Positions 42,520-51,392 of a stretch of 64,000 nt of DNA are shown piece after piece. Position 1 is the first letter of the stretch; every line of letters starts with the position of its first letter. The notes beneath the pieces were generated by a model, which did no database searches, was not told the DNA's origin, and saw only the letters and a program-made list of their open reading frames with translations. The position numbers and the translations under genes are program-made. This stretch comes from Actinocrinis sp035653575 (GTDB lineage Bacteria; Actinomycetota; Actinomycetes; Streptomycetales; Catenulisporaceae): assembly GCF_035653575.1 (NCBI RefSeq), contig NZ_DASRBQ010000180.1:26080-90079 (forward strand). Reading direction: 5' to 3'.

Positions 42520-45492
42520 GTGCCGAGTGAGACTTCCGCGTCGGATGTGGCCCCTGTGGCCCCGGACCTCAGCGTGGTCGTCATCGTGTACAACGACGCG
42601 GCCCGGCTGCCCACGGCCGTCGACTCGGTTCTCCGGCAGACCCTGCGCAACCTCGAAGTCATCATCGTCGACGATTGCTCAACCGACTCGACGCCGCAGG
42701 TGGCCGAACGTCTCGCGGCCCAGCATCCGCGGGTGCGCTACCTGCGGCTCGCGCAGAACAGCGGAGGCTGCTCCGCGCCGCGTAACGCCGGGATCGAGGC
42801 CGCGCTCGGCACGTATGTGATGTTCCTCGACTCGGACGACACTCTCGACATGCACGCCTGCCTGAACATGCTGGAGGCGGCCGAGGAACACGAGGCGGAC
42901 CTGGTCTCCGGCGTGTGCGTGCGCGTGCACCATAACCGTTCCGGGCTGACTGAGACCGTGCCGTGGTGGCCCGAGATGTACGCCGAGCGGCGGGTCCTCG
43001 ACGGCGTGTCGCAGATGCCTGACCTGCTGCGGGACACGCTGTCCACGAACAAGTGCTACCGGCGCACGTTCTTAAATGGGCACGGCTTGAATGGGCACGG
43101 CTCGACGGAGCACGCGCTGCGCTTCCCGGTCGGCTTCCACTACGAGGACCTGCTGTTCTCGGCGAAGGCCTACCTCGCCGCCCGTCGCATCGTGCTGATC
43201 CCGGAGACCGTGTACCACTGGAACGTCATCGTCCGGGCCGCGCAGAAGTCCATCTCAAACCGGCGCGACGAGATCTCCAACGTGCGCGACCGGATCGCCA
43301 TCCACCGGATGATCGACGAGGCGATCACCGGCTGGCTCGCGGCGGGCGGCGACGTGGCGGTGAAGATCGCGAAGGATGCCAAGTTCATCGAGCACGACCT
43401 GGTGCTTTACCTGCGCGACCTGCCCTATCAGGAGCCTGGGTACGTCGCCGAGTTCACCGAGATGTTCCGCAGCTACCTACGCACTCTGCGACCGGAGGCC
43501 TTCGAGCGCTGCCCGCACCGGGTCGCCGTCGCCGGTGCCTACTTGCTGATCGAGGACGACTGGCCGAACCTGGTGACGGTCTGCGAGCACCTGCTCGACC
43601 GCACCCGCGAGAGCGCGAAAGCCTTGGAGCGCACCAGGATCACCTCGGATCTCGTCGAGCGGGACGGCCGCGTGTACTGGTGCGACGCGCACCTCGACAC
43701 CGAGGCCGGCCGCGCCGCGCTCGACGTGACAGGGCTCGGATGGTCGCGCGTCCCGTTCAACCGGACAAACCTCGCCTCCCGCCTGACCGGCCTGCGCGCG
43801 CTCGACGGCGGCCGCATTCGCATTGAGGGCGAGACGGTCAACCCGCTCAACCGAATTCCGCAGGACGCTGACTTGTCCGCGTCGTTCGAGTTCCGGCCGG
43901 TGGCCCGCGCGATTCGCAAGTACCGAGTCAAGGCCAAGGATGTCACTCACGAAGGCAGCCGCATCCTTTGGTCTGTCGAGCTCAACCCAACCAAGACCGT
44001 CAAGCCGGTCGGGATCGTCGACCAGGTCTGGGAAATCCGGCTGCGGCTGACCGCAGGAGCGCTCGGCACGACCGAGTCGAAGGTGACCGCGCTGAAGCTG
44101 CCCGACGCCTCGGACGGCGGACAAGGCACGCCCCTCACCCTCCCGGCCCGTCCCCTGCTCACGCGCGCAGTCGGCGACACATGGATCGCCGGCATCAACC
44201 ATCGCGGCCTCTTCACGCTCAACCTCACCGCCCGCAATCCGATCGCGCGCGCCGTCACCGCTCCCTTCACTCAGCCCGGCGCGAGCCCCCGCAGCGCACG
44301 CGTCCTGCGCATCGCGCAACGCCTCTACAAGCGCGCACAGATCGTCAACGACCCGCGCATCAAGCGCGAGCTGTATACACGTGCGCTGACGCGCCTGCCG
44401 CTGCGCCGCGGCTCGGTCGTCTTCGAGTCGCACATGGGCGGTTCCTACAGCGACAGTCCCAAGTACATCTACGAGGCGCTGCGTCGCTCCGGATACCGCG
44501 GCAAGGTCTACTGGTCGTACGCCATGAGCAGCGCGGGATTCCCGAAGGACGCCACGCCGGTCAAGCGGAACTCGTGGGCTTATCTACGAGCTCTGGCCCG
44601 AGCCGAGTTCTGGGTCGACAACCAGGGCTTCCCGCAGTGGATCAGCAAACGCCGCGGCACCACGTACATCCAGACCTGGCACGGCACCGCGCTCAAGCGG
44701 ATGGGCCTGAACACGCCACACGTGCGCGCGATGCTGGTCGCCGATCGCAAGAAGCTGGTCAAGGCCGTCGGCCGGTTCGACTATTTCCTGGTCCGTTCCG
44801 AATACGACATCAGGACCCTGGTCCAGGCGTTCGAGCTGCGCGCCGAGCCGTTGCGCGTCGGCTATCCCCGCAACGACGCGCTGCTCGCCACCGACCGAGA
44901 TGAGCGCAGCGCCCGACTGCGCCGGCAACTCGACCTTCCGGACGATCGAAGGGTTCTGCTGTACGCCCCGACGTTCCGCAACTCCAGCGGACCGTTCGAG
45001 CCCGGATTCGACCTGGAAGATTTCGCCCGCCGCTTCGGCGACCGGGTCCTGCTCCTGGTCCGTGCGCACTACCTCAACACCGTGCAGGTGCCGAAGGAAG
45101 CCGGGGACGCGATCCGCGACGTGTCGACCTATCCCGATGTCACGGAACTGATGCTGGCCTCAGACGGCCTGCTCACCGACTATTCCTCGGTGATGTTCGA
45201 CTACGCGCTGCTCGATCGGCCGCTGCTGTTCTTCGCCCCCGACGCGGCGACCTACGCGCAGGACCGCGGCACATACTTCGACCTCGCACAGCGGGCACCG
45301 GGACCGTTCACCACCAACCAGGACGAGCTGTTCGCCGCAATCGACGCGTTCGCCGCCCTAGACGGGAGCGCCCCCGATCCCCACTCCGATGCCCGTAAGC
45401 AGTTCGCGCACGAATTCGGCGAGTACGAGACCGGCACCGCCGCGGATCAGATCGTCGCCCGGTTCTTCGGTGGCAAGGGCGGTGCGCGATGA
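42520..45492 (+). CDS. glycosyltransferase family 2 fused to CDP-glycerol glycerophosphotransferase (TagB/TagF-like)
   Basis: A 990-residue bifunctional protein. Residues about 15-260 are a GT-A glycosyltransferase (SVVVIVYNDAARLP, VDDCSTDST, FLDSDDTLD). A middle region (about 300-590) has no recognised domain. About 620-985 is a Glyphos_transf domain (VVFESHMGGSYSDSPKYIYE, YIQTWHGTALKRMG, LLTDYSSVMFDYALLDRP). TagF-like enzymes polymerise polyol phosphate from CDP-polyol onto a lipid-linked start; the GT2 half may add a sugar, giving a sugar-polyol-phosphate repeat. A 15-bp in-frame tandem repeat (43072-43101) encodes LNGHG twice. First gene of the polymer operon; its stop overlaps the GT4 gene by 4 bp. 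Confidence 0.9.
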   Translation: MPSETSASDVAPVAPDLSVVVIVYNDAARLPTAVDSVLRQTLRNLEVIIVDDCSTDSTPQVAERLAAQHPRVRYLRLAQNSGGCSAPRNAGIEAALGTYVMFLDSDDTLDMHACLNMLEAAEEHEADLVSGVCVRVHHNRSGLTETVPWWPEMYAERRVLDGVSQMPDLLRDTLSTNKCYRRTFLNGHGLNGHGSTEHALRFPVGFHYEDLLFSAKAYLAARRIVLIPETVYHWNVIVRAAQKSISNRRDEISNVRDRIAIHRMIDEAITGWLAAGGDVAVKIAKDAKFIEHDLVLYLRDLPYQEPGYVAEFTEMFRSYLRTLRPEAFERCPHRVAVAGAYLLIEDDWPNLVTVCEHLLDRTRESAKALERTRITSDLVERDGRVYWCDAHLDTEAGRAALDVTGLGWSRVPFNRTNLASRLTGLRALDGGRIRIEGETVNPLNRIPQDADLSASFEFRPVARAIRKYRVKAKDVTHEGSRILWSVELNPTKTVKPVGIVDQVWEIRLRLTAGALGTTESKVTALKLPDASDGGQGTPLTLPARPLLTRAVGDTWIAGINHRGLFTLNLTARNPIARAVTAPFTQPGASPRSARVLRIAQRLYKRAQIVNDPRIKRELYTRALTRLPLRRGSVVFESHMGGSYSDSPKYIYEALRRSGYRGKVYWSYAMSSAGFPKDATPVKRNSWAYLRALARAEFWVDNQGFPQWISKRRGTTYIQTWHGTALKRMGLNTPHVRAMLVADRKKLVKAVGRFDYFLVRSEYDIRTLVQAFELRAEPLRVGYPRNDALLATDRDERSARLRRQLDLPDDRRVLLYAPTFRNSSGPFEPGFDLEDFARRFGDRVLLLVRAHYLNTVQVPKEAGDAIRDVSTYPDVTELMLASDGLLTDYSSVMFDYALLDRPLLFFAPDAATYAQDRGTYFDLAQRAPGPFTTNQDELFAAIDAFAALDGSAPDPHSDARKQFAHEFGEYETGTAADQIVARFFGGKGGAR

Positions 45493-46658
45493 CGGAAGTC
45501 TTCATCGTCTGCAACACGATCCACGAACTCGGCGGAGTGCAGCGCTGGGCGCACCGGATCGGCGAGCTGCTCGCGGAGCGCGGGCACCGAGTGCACCTCG
45601 TGGGCATCTTCGCCGTTCGGCAACCGCACGAACTGGCCAGTGCCGACCCGGACGGTGAGCGCGTCGAGCCCGCGTATCAGACCTCGCTCATCCACCCGAA
45701 CCTGTACGGCGGCAAGCCGAAACCCGCTTTGCTCTCCCGCATCGCCAACCCGCTCGCCTACGTCCGCTACAAGCGCTGGCAGGCCGTTCAGCGCTCCGGC
45801 GCCGGCCGCCTTCGCGCCCTCTTCGCTGGCGCATCAGACCCCGCAGACACGGTCGTCATCTGTGCCCAGGTGCACGCGATGGAATGGGTCGCCCAAGCCG
45901 CACCGCCCAACCTGCCGGTCATCGCGATGAGCCACGAGTCCTACGCCGCAGCTAACGCATCGAGCCGCGGCCGACGCGTCCGCAGCCTGTACCGCACCGC
46001 CGCGCGCTTCGTCTCCCTCACCGACGCCGACGCGCACGAGTGGACCCGCGCGGGCATGAACAACGCCGCCGCCATCCCGAACCCGCTGCCGATTCCGGCG
46101 CTCGGTGGCGCGGACCCGGCTGCCCGCGTCGTCGTCGCAGCTGGGCGCCTCTCCCAGGAAAAGGGCTTCGACCTGCTCCTCGACGCCTGGCACCAGGCGG
46201 TCCTCAGCCGGCCCGGCTGGACCCTGCGCATCTACGGCTCGGGCCCCGAACACGACGCATTGCGCGAGCAAGCCCGGTCCCTCGGCCTGGAATCGAGCGT
46301 CGACTTCGCCGGGCAGACCGGCGACATCGCGGCCGCGCTCGTCGAGGGCTCGATCTTCGCCAGCGGCTCACGCGCAGAGGGCTTCCCGATGTCGCTGCTC
46401 GAAGCGATGGCTTGCGCGCTGCCCTGCGTCGCCTTCGACTGTGCTCCCGGGGTCCGCGAACTCGTCCACGACGGCGTGAACGGCCTGCTCGCGCCGCCCG
46501 GCAACACCGAAGCCCTGGCCAACGCCCTGGGTCGTCTCATGGACGACGCGGGGGAGCGCGCCACGATGGGCAAGGCCGCGCTGGAAAGCGTCTCCGCCTA
46601 CGCACCCGACCGGATCGTGGACCGCTGGGAGCGGATGATCACTCTGGTGTTGCGTTAG
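45489..46658 (+). CDS. glycosyltransferase family 4
   Basis: A 389-residue GT-B glycosyltransferase. The N-terminal domain starts VFIVCNTIHELGGVQRW; the C-terminal GT4 domain has VVAAGRLSQEKGFDLLLDAW and the donor-site block EGFPMSLLEAMACALPCVAF. It is soluble and probably works at the inner membrane face on the lipid-linked polymer. Translationally coupled to the upstream fusion gene, so it likely builds or decorates the same polymer (compare teichoic-acid glycosylase TagE). Donor sugar unknown. Confidence 0.92.
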   Translation: MTEVFIVCNTIHELGGVQRWAHRIGELLAERGHRVHLVGIFAVRQPHELASADPDGERVEPAYQTSLIHPNLYGGKPKPALLSRIANPLAYVRYKRWQAVQRSGAGRLRALFAGASDPADTVVICAQVHAMEWVAQAAPPNLPVIAMSHESYAAANASSRGRRVRSLYRTAARFVSLTDADAHEWTRAGMNNAAAIPNPLPIPALGGADPAARVVVAAGRLSQEKGFDLLLDAWHQAVLSRPGWTLRIYGSGPEHDALREQARSLGLESSVDFAGQTGDIAAALVEGSIFASGSRAEGFPMSLLEAMACALPCVAFDCAPGVRELVHDGVNGLLAPPGNTEALANALGRLMDDAGERATMGKAALESVSAYAPDRIVDRWERMITLVLR

Positions 46659-46753
46659 TTGCGCCGTGGCGCTAGCCACCCTTCGCCAGGCGTTCGGCCT
46701 GGCTGTCACAGACGTATTACGCGATCATCGCCGAACGGTCGCAGGCTCTCGGA

Positions 46754-46759
46754 TAGGGT
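46754..46759 (+). promoter_or_regulatory. -10 element of a leaderless-type promoter
   Basis: TAGGGT lies exactly 7 nt before ATG 46767, with no ribosome-binding site. It separates the epimerase and following genes from the two glycosyltransferase genes as a second transcription unit. Confidence 0.6.
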
Positions 46760-46766
46760 CGGCAGC

Positions 46767-47744
46767 ATGACGTGGCTGGTTACCGGAGGCGCCGGATTCA
46801 TCGGTTCGCACGTGGTGCGCGCTCTGCTCGCTGACGGCGCACGAGTAGTCGTGCTCGATGACCTGTCCACCGGCGACAAGAGCCGAGTGCCTGACGGCGT
46901 CCCGCTGGAGATCGGTTCGGTGCGGGACCGCGCGCTTCTGTACCGCGTGCTGGCCGAGCACCAGATCGGCGGCGTCGTGCACATCGCCGCGAAGAAGCAG
47001 GTCGGCGAGTCCGTCGAGAAGCCGCTCTGGTACTACGAGGAGAACGTCGGCGGCCTGCGCATTCTGCTCTCGGCCGTGGTCGAAGCCGGGGTGCGGCGGC
47101 TGGTCTTCTCCTCCTCGGCCGCGGTGTACGGCTCGCCTGACGTACCGCTGATCACTGAGGACACGCCATGCGAGCCCCAGTCTCCCTACGGCGAGACCAA
47201 GCTTGTCGGCGAGTGGCTGATCCGTGACGTCGCCGCCGCGCACGGCCTGGCGTACGCCAATCTGCGCTATTTCAACGTGGCCGGCGCCGCTTCACCGGAG
47301 CTCGGCGACCCGACCGCACTGAACATCGTCCCGATGGTCTTCGAGCGCATCGAGGCGGGGCTGCCGCCGCGGATCTTCGGCGCCGACTACGACACCCCGG
47401 ACGGGACCACGATCCGCGACTACATCCACGTCGGCGACATCGCCAGCGCGCACGTCGCCGCCGCCCGGCGGCTGGAGCGGGACGAGCACGCGGCGCTCAC
47501 GCTCAACATCGGCCGCGGCGAAGGCGTCTCGGTCCGTGAGCTGGTAGACCGCATCCTCGAGCACACCGGCAGCGACCTGGTACCGGAGATCACGCCCCGG
47601 CGCGCCGGCGACGCCGCGCGGTCGATCGCGTCGGCGGATCGCATCAAGGCCGAACTCGGGTGGTCCGCTCAGTACGACATCGCAGATATGGTGGCCTCCG
47701 CGTGGGCCGGTTGGCGTATGCGCCATGATGCATTCACGCACTAG
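46767..47744 (+). CDS. NAD-dependent sugar epimerase, UDP-glucose 4-epimerase (GalE) type
   Basis: A 325-residue extended SDR. The NAD-binding motif VTGGAGFIGSHVVRAL is at the N-terminus; Ser and the YxxxK pair are in FSSSAAVYG and SPYGETKLVGE. The GalE-like block RYFNVAGA is present. ATG 46767 is fixed by the promoter spacing. It probably supplies UDP-galactose or an epimerised amino sugar for the glycosyltransferases of this locus. Two residue differences decide sugar specificity and cannot be settled by eye. Confidence 0.9.
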   Translation: MTWLVTGGAGFIGSHVVRALLADGARVVVLDDLSTGDKSRVPDGVPLEIGSVRDRALLYRVLAEHQIGGVVHIAAKKQVGESVEKPLWYYEENVGGLRILLSAVVEAGVRRLVFSSSAAVYGSPDVPLITEDTPCEPQSPYGETKLVGEWLIRDVAAAHGLAYANLRYFNVAGAASPELGDPTALNIVPMVFERIEAGLPPRIFGADYDTPDGTTIRDYIHVGDIASAHVAAARRLERDEHAALTLNIGRGEGVSVRELVDRILEHTGSDLVPEITPRRAGDAARSIASADRIKAELGWSAQYDIADMVASAWAGWRMRHDAFTH

Positions 47745-47779
47745 TCACTAGCTACATCGAGCAACGCGGAACAGGAACC

Positions 47780-48607
47780 ATGATCGGGCTTATCCTCGCC
47801 GCCGGGGCGGGTCGTCGACTGCGCCCATATACGGACACACTGCCCAAAGCGCTAGTGCCCGTGGGCGGCGATCGCACCGTCATGGACTTGACGCTCGCGA
47901 ACTTCGCCGAAGTCGGCCTGACTGATGCGGCCGTGGTGGTCGGTTACCGCGCCGAGGCGGTGCACGAGCGGAAGGCGGCGCTGGAGGCCGCCTACGGCGT
48001 AACGCTGCATCTCGTGCACAACGACAAGGCCGAGGAGTGGAACAACGCTTACTCGCTCTGGTGCGCCCGTGACCTGCTCGGCGAGGGCGTGATCCTAGCC
48101 AACGGCGACACCGTGCACCCTGCCTCCGTGGAGCGGACGCTGCTTGGCGCGCGCGGCGGCGAACAGCGGATCATCCTCGCCCTCGACTCGGTCAAGAAGC
48201 TGGCCGACGAGGAGATGAAGGTGGTCTGGACGCCCGAGGGCGGCGTCCGGCGGATCACCAAGCTCATGGAGCCCGCCGAGGCCACCGGCGAGTACATCGG
48301 CGTCACGCTCATCGAGCCGGAGGCCGGAGCCGAGCTGGCCGACGCGCTCAAGGCGACGTTCGAGCGCGACCCGCAGCTCTACTACGAGGATGGCTATCAG
48401 GAGCTGGTGGATCGTGGCTTCCGGGTCGACGTGCAGCCAATCGGCGAGGTCGACTGGGTCGAGATCGACAACCACGACGACCTGGCCAAGGCCCGCCGCA
48501 TCGTCGCGAGCCACGGCGCCGATTCCGCGGCGCCTGACCCGACTGTGCCCGACTCCACCGTGCCCGACTCCACTGTGCCCGACTCGAGCGTGGCCGGGCG
48601 CGCCTAG
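47780..48607 (+). CDS. sugar- or polyol-phosphate nucleotidyltransferase (LicC-like)
   Basis: A 275-residue nucleotidyltransferase. The N-terminal signature LILAAGAGRRLRPYTDTLPK and the block NNAYSLW resemble phosphocholine and inositol/glycerol-phosphate cytidylyltransferases; catalytic Asp is in LANGDTVHP and a C-terminal metal Asp in VEIDNHDD. It probably makes the CDP-activated alcohol phosphate used by the phosphotransferases nearby. The C-terminal tail is a 15-bp DNA repeat (48548-48592) coding for PDSTV-like units, an addition beyond the enzyme fold. Its stop shares one base with the next start. Confidence 0.87.
   Translation: MIGLILAAGAGRRLRPYTDTLPKALVPVGGDRTVMDLTLANFAEVGLTDAAVVVGYRAEAVHERKAALEAAYGVTLHLVHNDKAEEWNNAYSLWCARDLLGEGVILANGDTVHPASVERTLLGARGGEQRIILALDSVKKLADEEMKVVWTPEGGVRRITKLMEPAEATGEYIGVTLIEPEAGAELADALKATFERDPQLYYEDGYQELVDRGFRVDVQPIGEVDWVEIDNHDDLAKARRIVASHGADSAAPDPTVPDSTVPDSTVPDSSVAGRA
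48548..48592 (+). repeat. 15-bp in-frame tandem repeat at the 3' end of the nucleotidyltransferase gene
   Basis: Three units of CCCGACTCCACCGTG type (48548, 48563, 48578) plus a partial one before. They encode a Pro-Asp-Ser-Thr-Val repeat just before the stop. Confidence 0.85.
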
Positions 48608-49701
48608 TGGCCGTCCTCACTCGGCTCATCCCGGGTCCCGCGGCCGTGCGGATCGGCGCCGGAGCCGCCAGAGAGCTGCCCGCGATCCTCGCCGACCAGC
48701 GCATTTCCACCTCCGGCCGGCTGGCCATCGTGATCAGCGAGGGTTCGGGCAGCGAGCTGCGCGAGCGGCTGCGCGAATACCTGCCCGCCGACGCGGGCTG
48801 GTTCCCGATCCGCGGCGGCGCCCTGGACGACGCCGTGGACGTCGCCGACCGCATCCGCGCCTCAGCCGGATCTGGGGGAGGGCACGGGCTCGGCTCCTAC
48901 GACACGATCGTCGGGCTCGGCGGCGGGCGCGTGATCGACGTCACCAAGTACGCGGCGGCCAGGCTCGGCCTGCCGATGGTCGCGGTCGCCACCAACCTCG
49001 CGCACGACGGCATCTGCTCGCCGGTCTCCACCCTCGACAACGACGCCGGCCGCGGCTCGTACGGCGTGCCGGGGCCGATCGGCATCGTCGTGGACCTGGA
49101 CCTGGTGCGTGACGCGCCGGCGGCCTTCGTGCGCGCGGGGATCGGTGAGGCGCTGTCCAATCTCTCCGCGCTCGCCGACTGGGAGCTGTCCCACGACGAG
49201 ACCGGCGAACCGGTAGACGGCCTCGCCGCGGCGATGGCCCGCACCGCCGCGGAGGCGGTGCTGCACCAGCCCGGCGGTATTGCGGACCCTGCCTTCCTCG
49301 CCGTGCTTGCCGAGGCGCTGGTCCTCTCCGGCCTTGCGATGTCCGTCGCCGGGAACAGCCGCCCCAGCTCAGGGGCCTGCCATGAGATCTCGCACGCGCT
49401 CGTGCTGCTCTTCCCGGGCAAGTACGGCCAGCACGGAGAGCAGGTTGGCCTCGGCGCGGCCTTCGCGTCTCACCTGCGTGGGGATGCGGAACGGACAGGG
49501 CAGCTCGTGGATGCGTTAAGGCGCCACGGATTGGCTGCCGTTCCGGCCGAGCTGGGCCTTGACGCCGCTTCATTCGTCGAAGCGGTAACGTACGCGCCGC
49601 GGACCAGGCCCGGACGCTACACGATCCTGGAACACCTCGACCTGACCGAAGCGAAACTGCGCGACGCGGTGAAGGACTATGTCGACACCTACGCTCGATG
49701 A
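48607..49701 (+). CDS. iron-containing alcohol dehydrogenase, sn-glycerol-1-phosphate dehydrogenase-like (AraM type)
   Basis: A 364-residue enzyme of the group that makes sn-glycerol-1-phosphate from dihydroxyacetone phosphate. NAD-binding: TIVGLGGGRVIDVTKYAA; the substrate/metal region includes TNLAHDGICSPVS and metal ligands in ACHEISHAL and KYGQHGEQVG (His and Asp/Glu positions as in the family). Archaea use this enzyme for lipid backbones; bacterial AraM does the same chemistry. Between a cytidylyltransferase gene and a CDP-alcohol phosphotransferase gene it probably supplies the alcohol phosphate. Inositol-phosphate- or DOI-synthase-like alternatives are less likely from the motifs. Confidence 0.87.
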   Translation: MAVLTRLIPGPAAVRIGAGAARELPAILADQRISTSGRLAIVISEGSGSELRERLREYLPADAGWFPIRGGALDDAVDVADRIRASAGSGGGHGLGSYDTIVGLGGGRVIDVTKYAAARLGLPMVAVATNLAHDGICSPVSTLDNDAGRGSYGVPGPIGIVVDLDLVRDAPAAFVRAGIGEALSNLSALADWELSHDETGEPVDGLAAAMARTAAEAVLHQPGGIADPAFLAVLAEALVLSGLAMSVAGNSRPSSGACHEISHALVLLFPGKYGQHGEQVGLGAAFASHLRGDAERTGQLVDALRRHGLAAVPAELGLDAASFVEAVTYAPRTRPGRYTILEHLDLTEAKLRDAVKDYVDTYAR

Positions 49702-50458
49702 GCTGCGGCTCGTCGTCCAGCCGCCGGAGAAGATGCAGCGGCGCAGCGGCGAGCACTGGGCCGGACGGCTCTACATGCGGTGGATCTCACTGCGCGTCAC
49801 CCGACTCCTCGTCAACTCGCCCATCTCAGCGAACGGCTACACCTATCTGATGATCGTCGCCGGGATGGCCGCGGGGGCCGCGCTGCTCATCCCGGGCCTC
49901 GTCGGCGCGATCGTCGGCGCGCTGCTGATCCAGGTGTACCTGCTGCTCGACTGCGTCGACGGCGAACTGGCCCGCTGGCGCAAGCAGACCTCGATCATCG
50001 GGGTCTATCTCGACCGGATCGGCGCCTACGGCGTCGAGGCGGCGTTCCTGGTCGGCCTCGGCTTTCGCGCCGACCACTTGCACTCCGGACCGTGGACGGT
50101 GCTCGGCTTCACCGCCGCGGTCGGCGTGCTGATCGTGAAGTCGGAGACCGACCTGGTGGACGTGGCCCGCGCCCGCTCCGGCCTGGCCGCGGTCGCCGAG
50201 AGCGCGTCCGTGCCCCGCTCCGCGAAGGTGGCCAAGGCTCGCCTCCTCGCCTCCGCGTTCAAGGTGCACCGGCTGATCGTGGTCATCGAAACCTCGCTGC
50301 TGGTCCTGCTCGCCGGCCTGCTCGACACGGCCACCGGCGGCGGAGCCAGTGGCCTGTTCTACACCAGGCTCGCCGTCGCGATCCTGGCCGGTATCGCGCT
50401 GGCCATGGTCTTCCTGCACTTCGTCTCCATCGTCATGTCGAGCAGGCTCAAGGGATGA
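49679..50458 (+). CDS. CDP-alcohol phosphatidyltransferase family membrane protein
   Basis: A 259-residue membrane enzyme with about six helices. The family motif is DCVDGELAR (Asp91, Asp94, Gly95, Ala98, Arg99), then Gly108 and Asp112; the last Asp, the proposed base, is replaced by Ala116 (GVYLDRIGAY). Either another residue serves as base or activity is altered. It would join the CDP-activated alcohol to an acceptor, perhaps the polymer anchor. The start overlaps the dehydrogenase gene by 23 bp and the stop overlaps the GT2 gene by 4 bp. Confidence 0.87.
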   Translation: MSTPTLDELRLVVQPPEKMQRRSGEHWAGRLYMRWISLRVTRLLVNSPISANGYTYLMIVAGMAAGAALLIPGLVGAIVGALLIQVYLLLDCVDGELARWRKQTSIIGVYLDRIGAYGVEAAFLVGLGFRADHLHSGPWTVLGFTAAVGVLIVKSETDLVDVARARSGLAAVAESASVPRSAKVAKARLLASAFKVHRLIVVIETSLLVLLAGLLDTATGGGASGLFYTRLAVAILAGIALAMVFLHFVSIVMSSRLKG

Positions 50459-51339
50459 AACTCGCCGCCGTCATCCTCACCATGGGCAACCGCCCGGCCG
50501 AGCTGGCCGACCTGATCCGCACGGTCGGCAAGCAGCAGGGCGACCCGATCGACATCGTGGTCGTCGGCAACGGCGTCAAGGCCTCGGAACTGCCCGACCT
50601 CGGTGAGGTACGCACCGTGGACCTGCCGGAGAACCTCGGCATCCCGGCCGGACGCAACGAGGGCTACCGCGTGCTGCTCGAGCTGCCGCCGGAGCAGCGG
50701 CCCGAGGCCATCCTCACCCTGGACGACGACGGCTCCCTCGACGGCGACCAGGTCGCCGAGAAGGTCCGCGCCGCCTTCGCCGCCGAGCCGCGCCTCGGCA
50801 TCATCTCCTTCCGCATCACCGATCCCGAGACCGGCACCGTGCAGCGGCGCCATGTGCCGCGCGTGCGGGTAGGCGATCCGAACCATTCCTCACAGGTCAC
50901 CACGTTCCTCGGCGGCGCCAACGCGACCCGCACCGCCGTGCTCGAGCAGGTCGGCCTGCTGCCCGCCGAGTTCTTCCTCTTCCACGAGGAGACCGACCTG
51001 GCGTGGCGCGCGCTGGACGCGGGCTGGACCATCGAGTACCGCGCGGACCTGACGCTGAACCACCCGGCGACCTCCCCGACCCGGCACGCGACCTACCACC
51101 GGATGGTCGCGCGCAACCGGGTCTGGCTGGCCAAACGCAACCTGCCGTGGCCGCTGGTCCCGGTCTACCTGGCGGTCTGGTTCGCGCTGACCGTGGCCCG
51201 CAACCGTGACCTGTCGACGCTGCGCCCGTGGCTGGCGGGATTCGCCGAGGGCGTGCGCAGCAGCGCCGGTCCGCGGCATCCCATGCGATGGCGTACTGTC
51301 TGGCGGATGACCAGACTCGGTCGGCCGCCCATCATCTGA
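50455..51339 (+). CDS. glycosyltransferase family 2
   Basis: A 294-residue GT-A glycosyltransferase. VILTMGNRPAELADLI opens the fold, TLDDDGSLDGD holds the metal DxD, and FLFHEETDLAWRALDAGW resembles the acceptor/catalytic block of rhamnosyl- and galactofuranosyl-type enzymes (ED(T)DL). A C-terminal amphipathic segment (about 240-262) may bind the membrane. Translationally coupled to the phosphotransferase gene upstream; it sits just before the ABC exporter genes, so it probably acts late in lipid-linked polymer assembly. Confidence 0.9.
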   Translation: MKLAAVILTMGNRPAELADLIRTVGKQQGDPIDIVVVGNGVKASELPDLGEVRTVDLPENLGIPAGRNEGYRVLLELPPEQRPEAILTLDDDGSLDGDQVAEKVRAAFAAEPRLGIISFRITDPETGTVQRRHVPRVRVGDPNHSSQVTTFLGGANATRTAVLEQVGLLPAEFFLFHEETDLAWRALDAGWTIEYRADLTLNHPATSPTRHATYHRMVARNRVWLAKRNLPWPLVPVYLAVWFALTVARNRDLSTLRPWLAGFAEGVRSSAGPRHPMRWRTVWRMTRLGRPPII

Positions 51340-51392
51340 CGGCGCGCGGAGGCAACCGGGCAGCGGGACCGGTCAGTCAGACTAGTAAGGCG

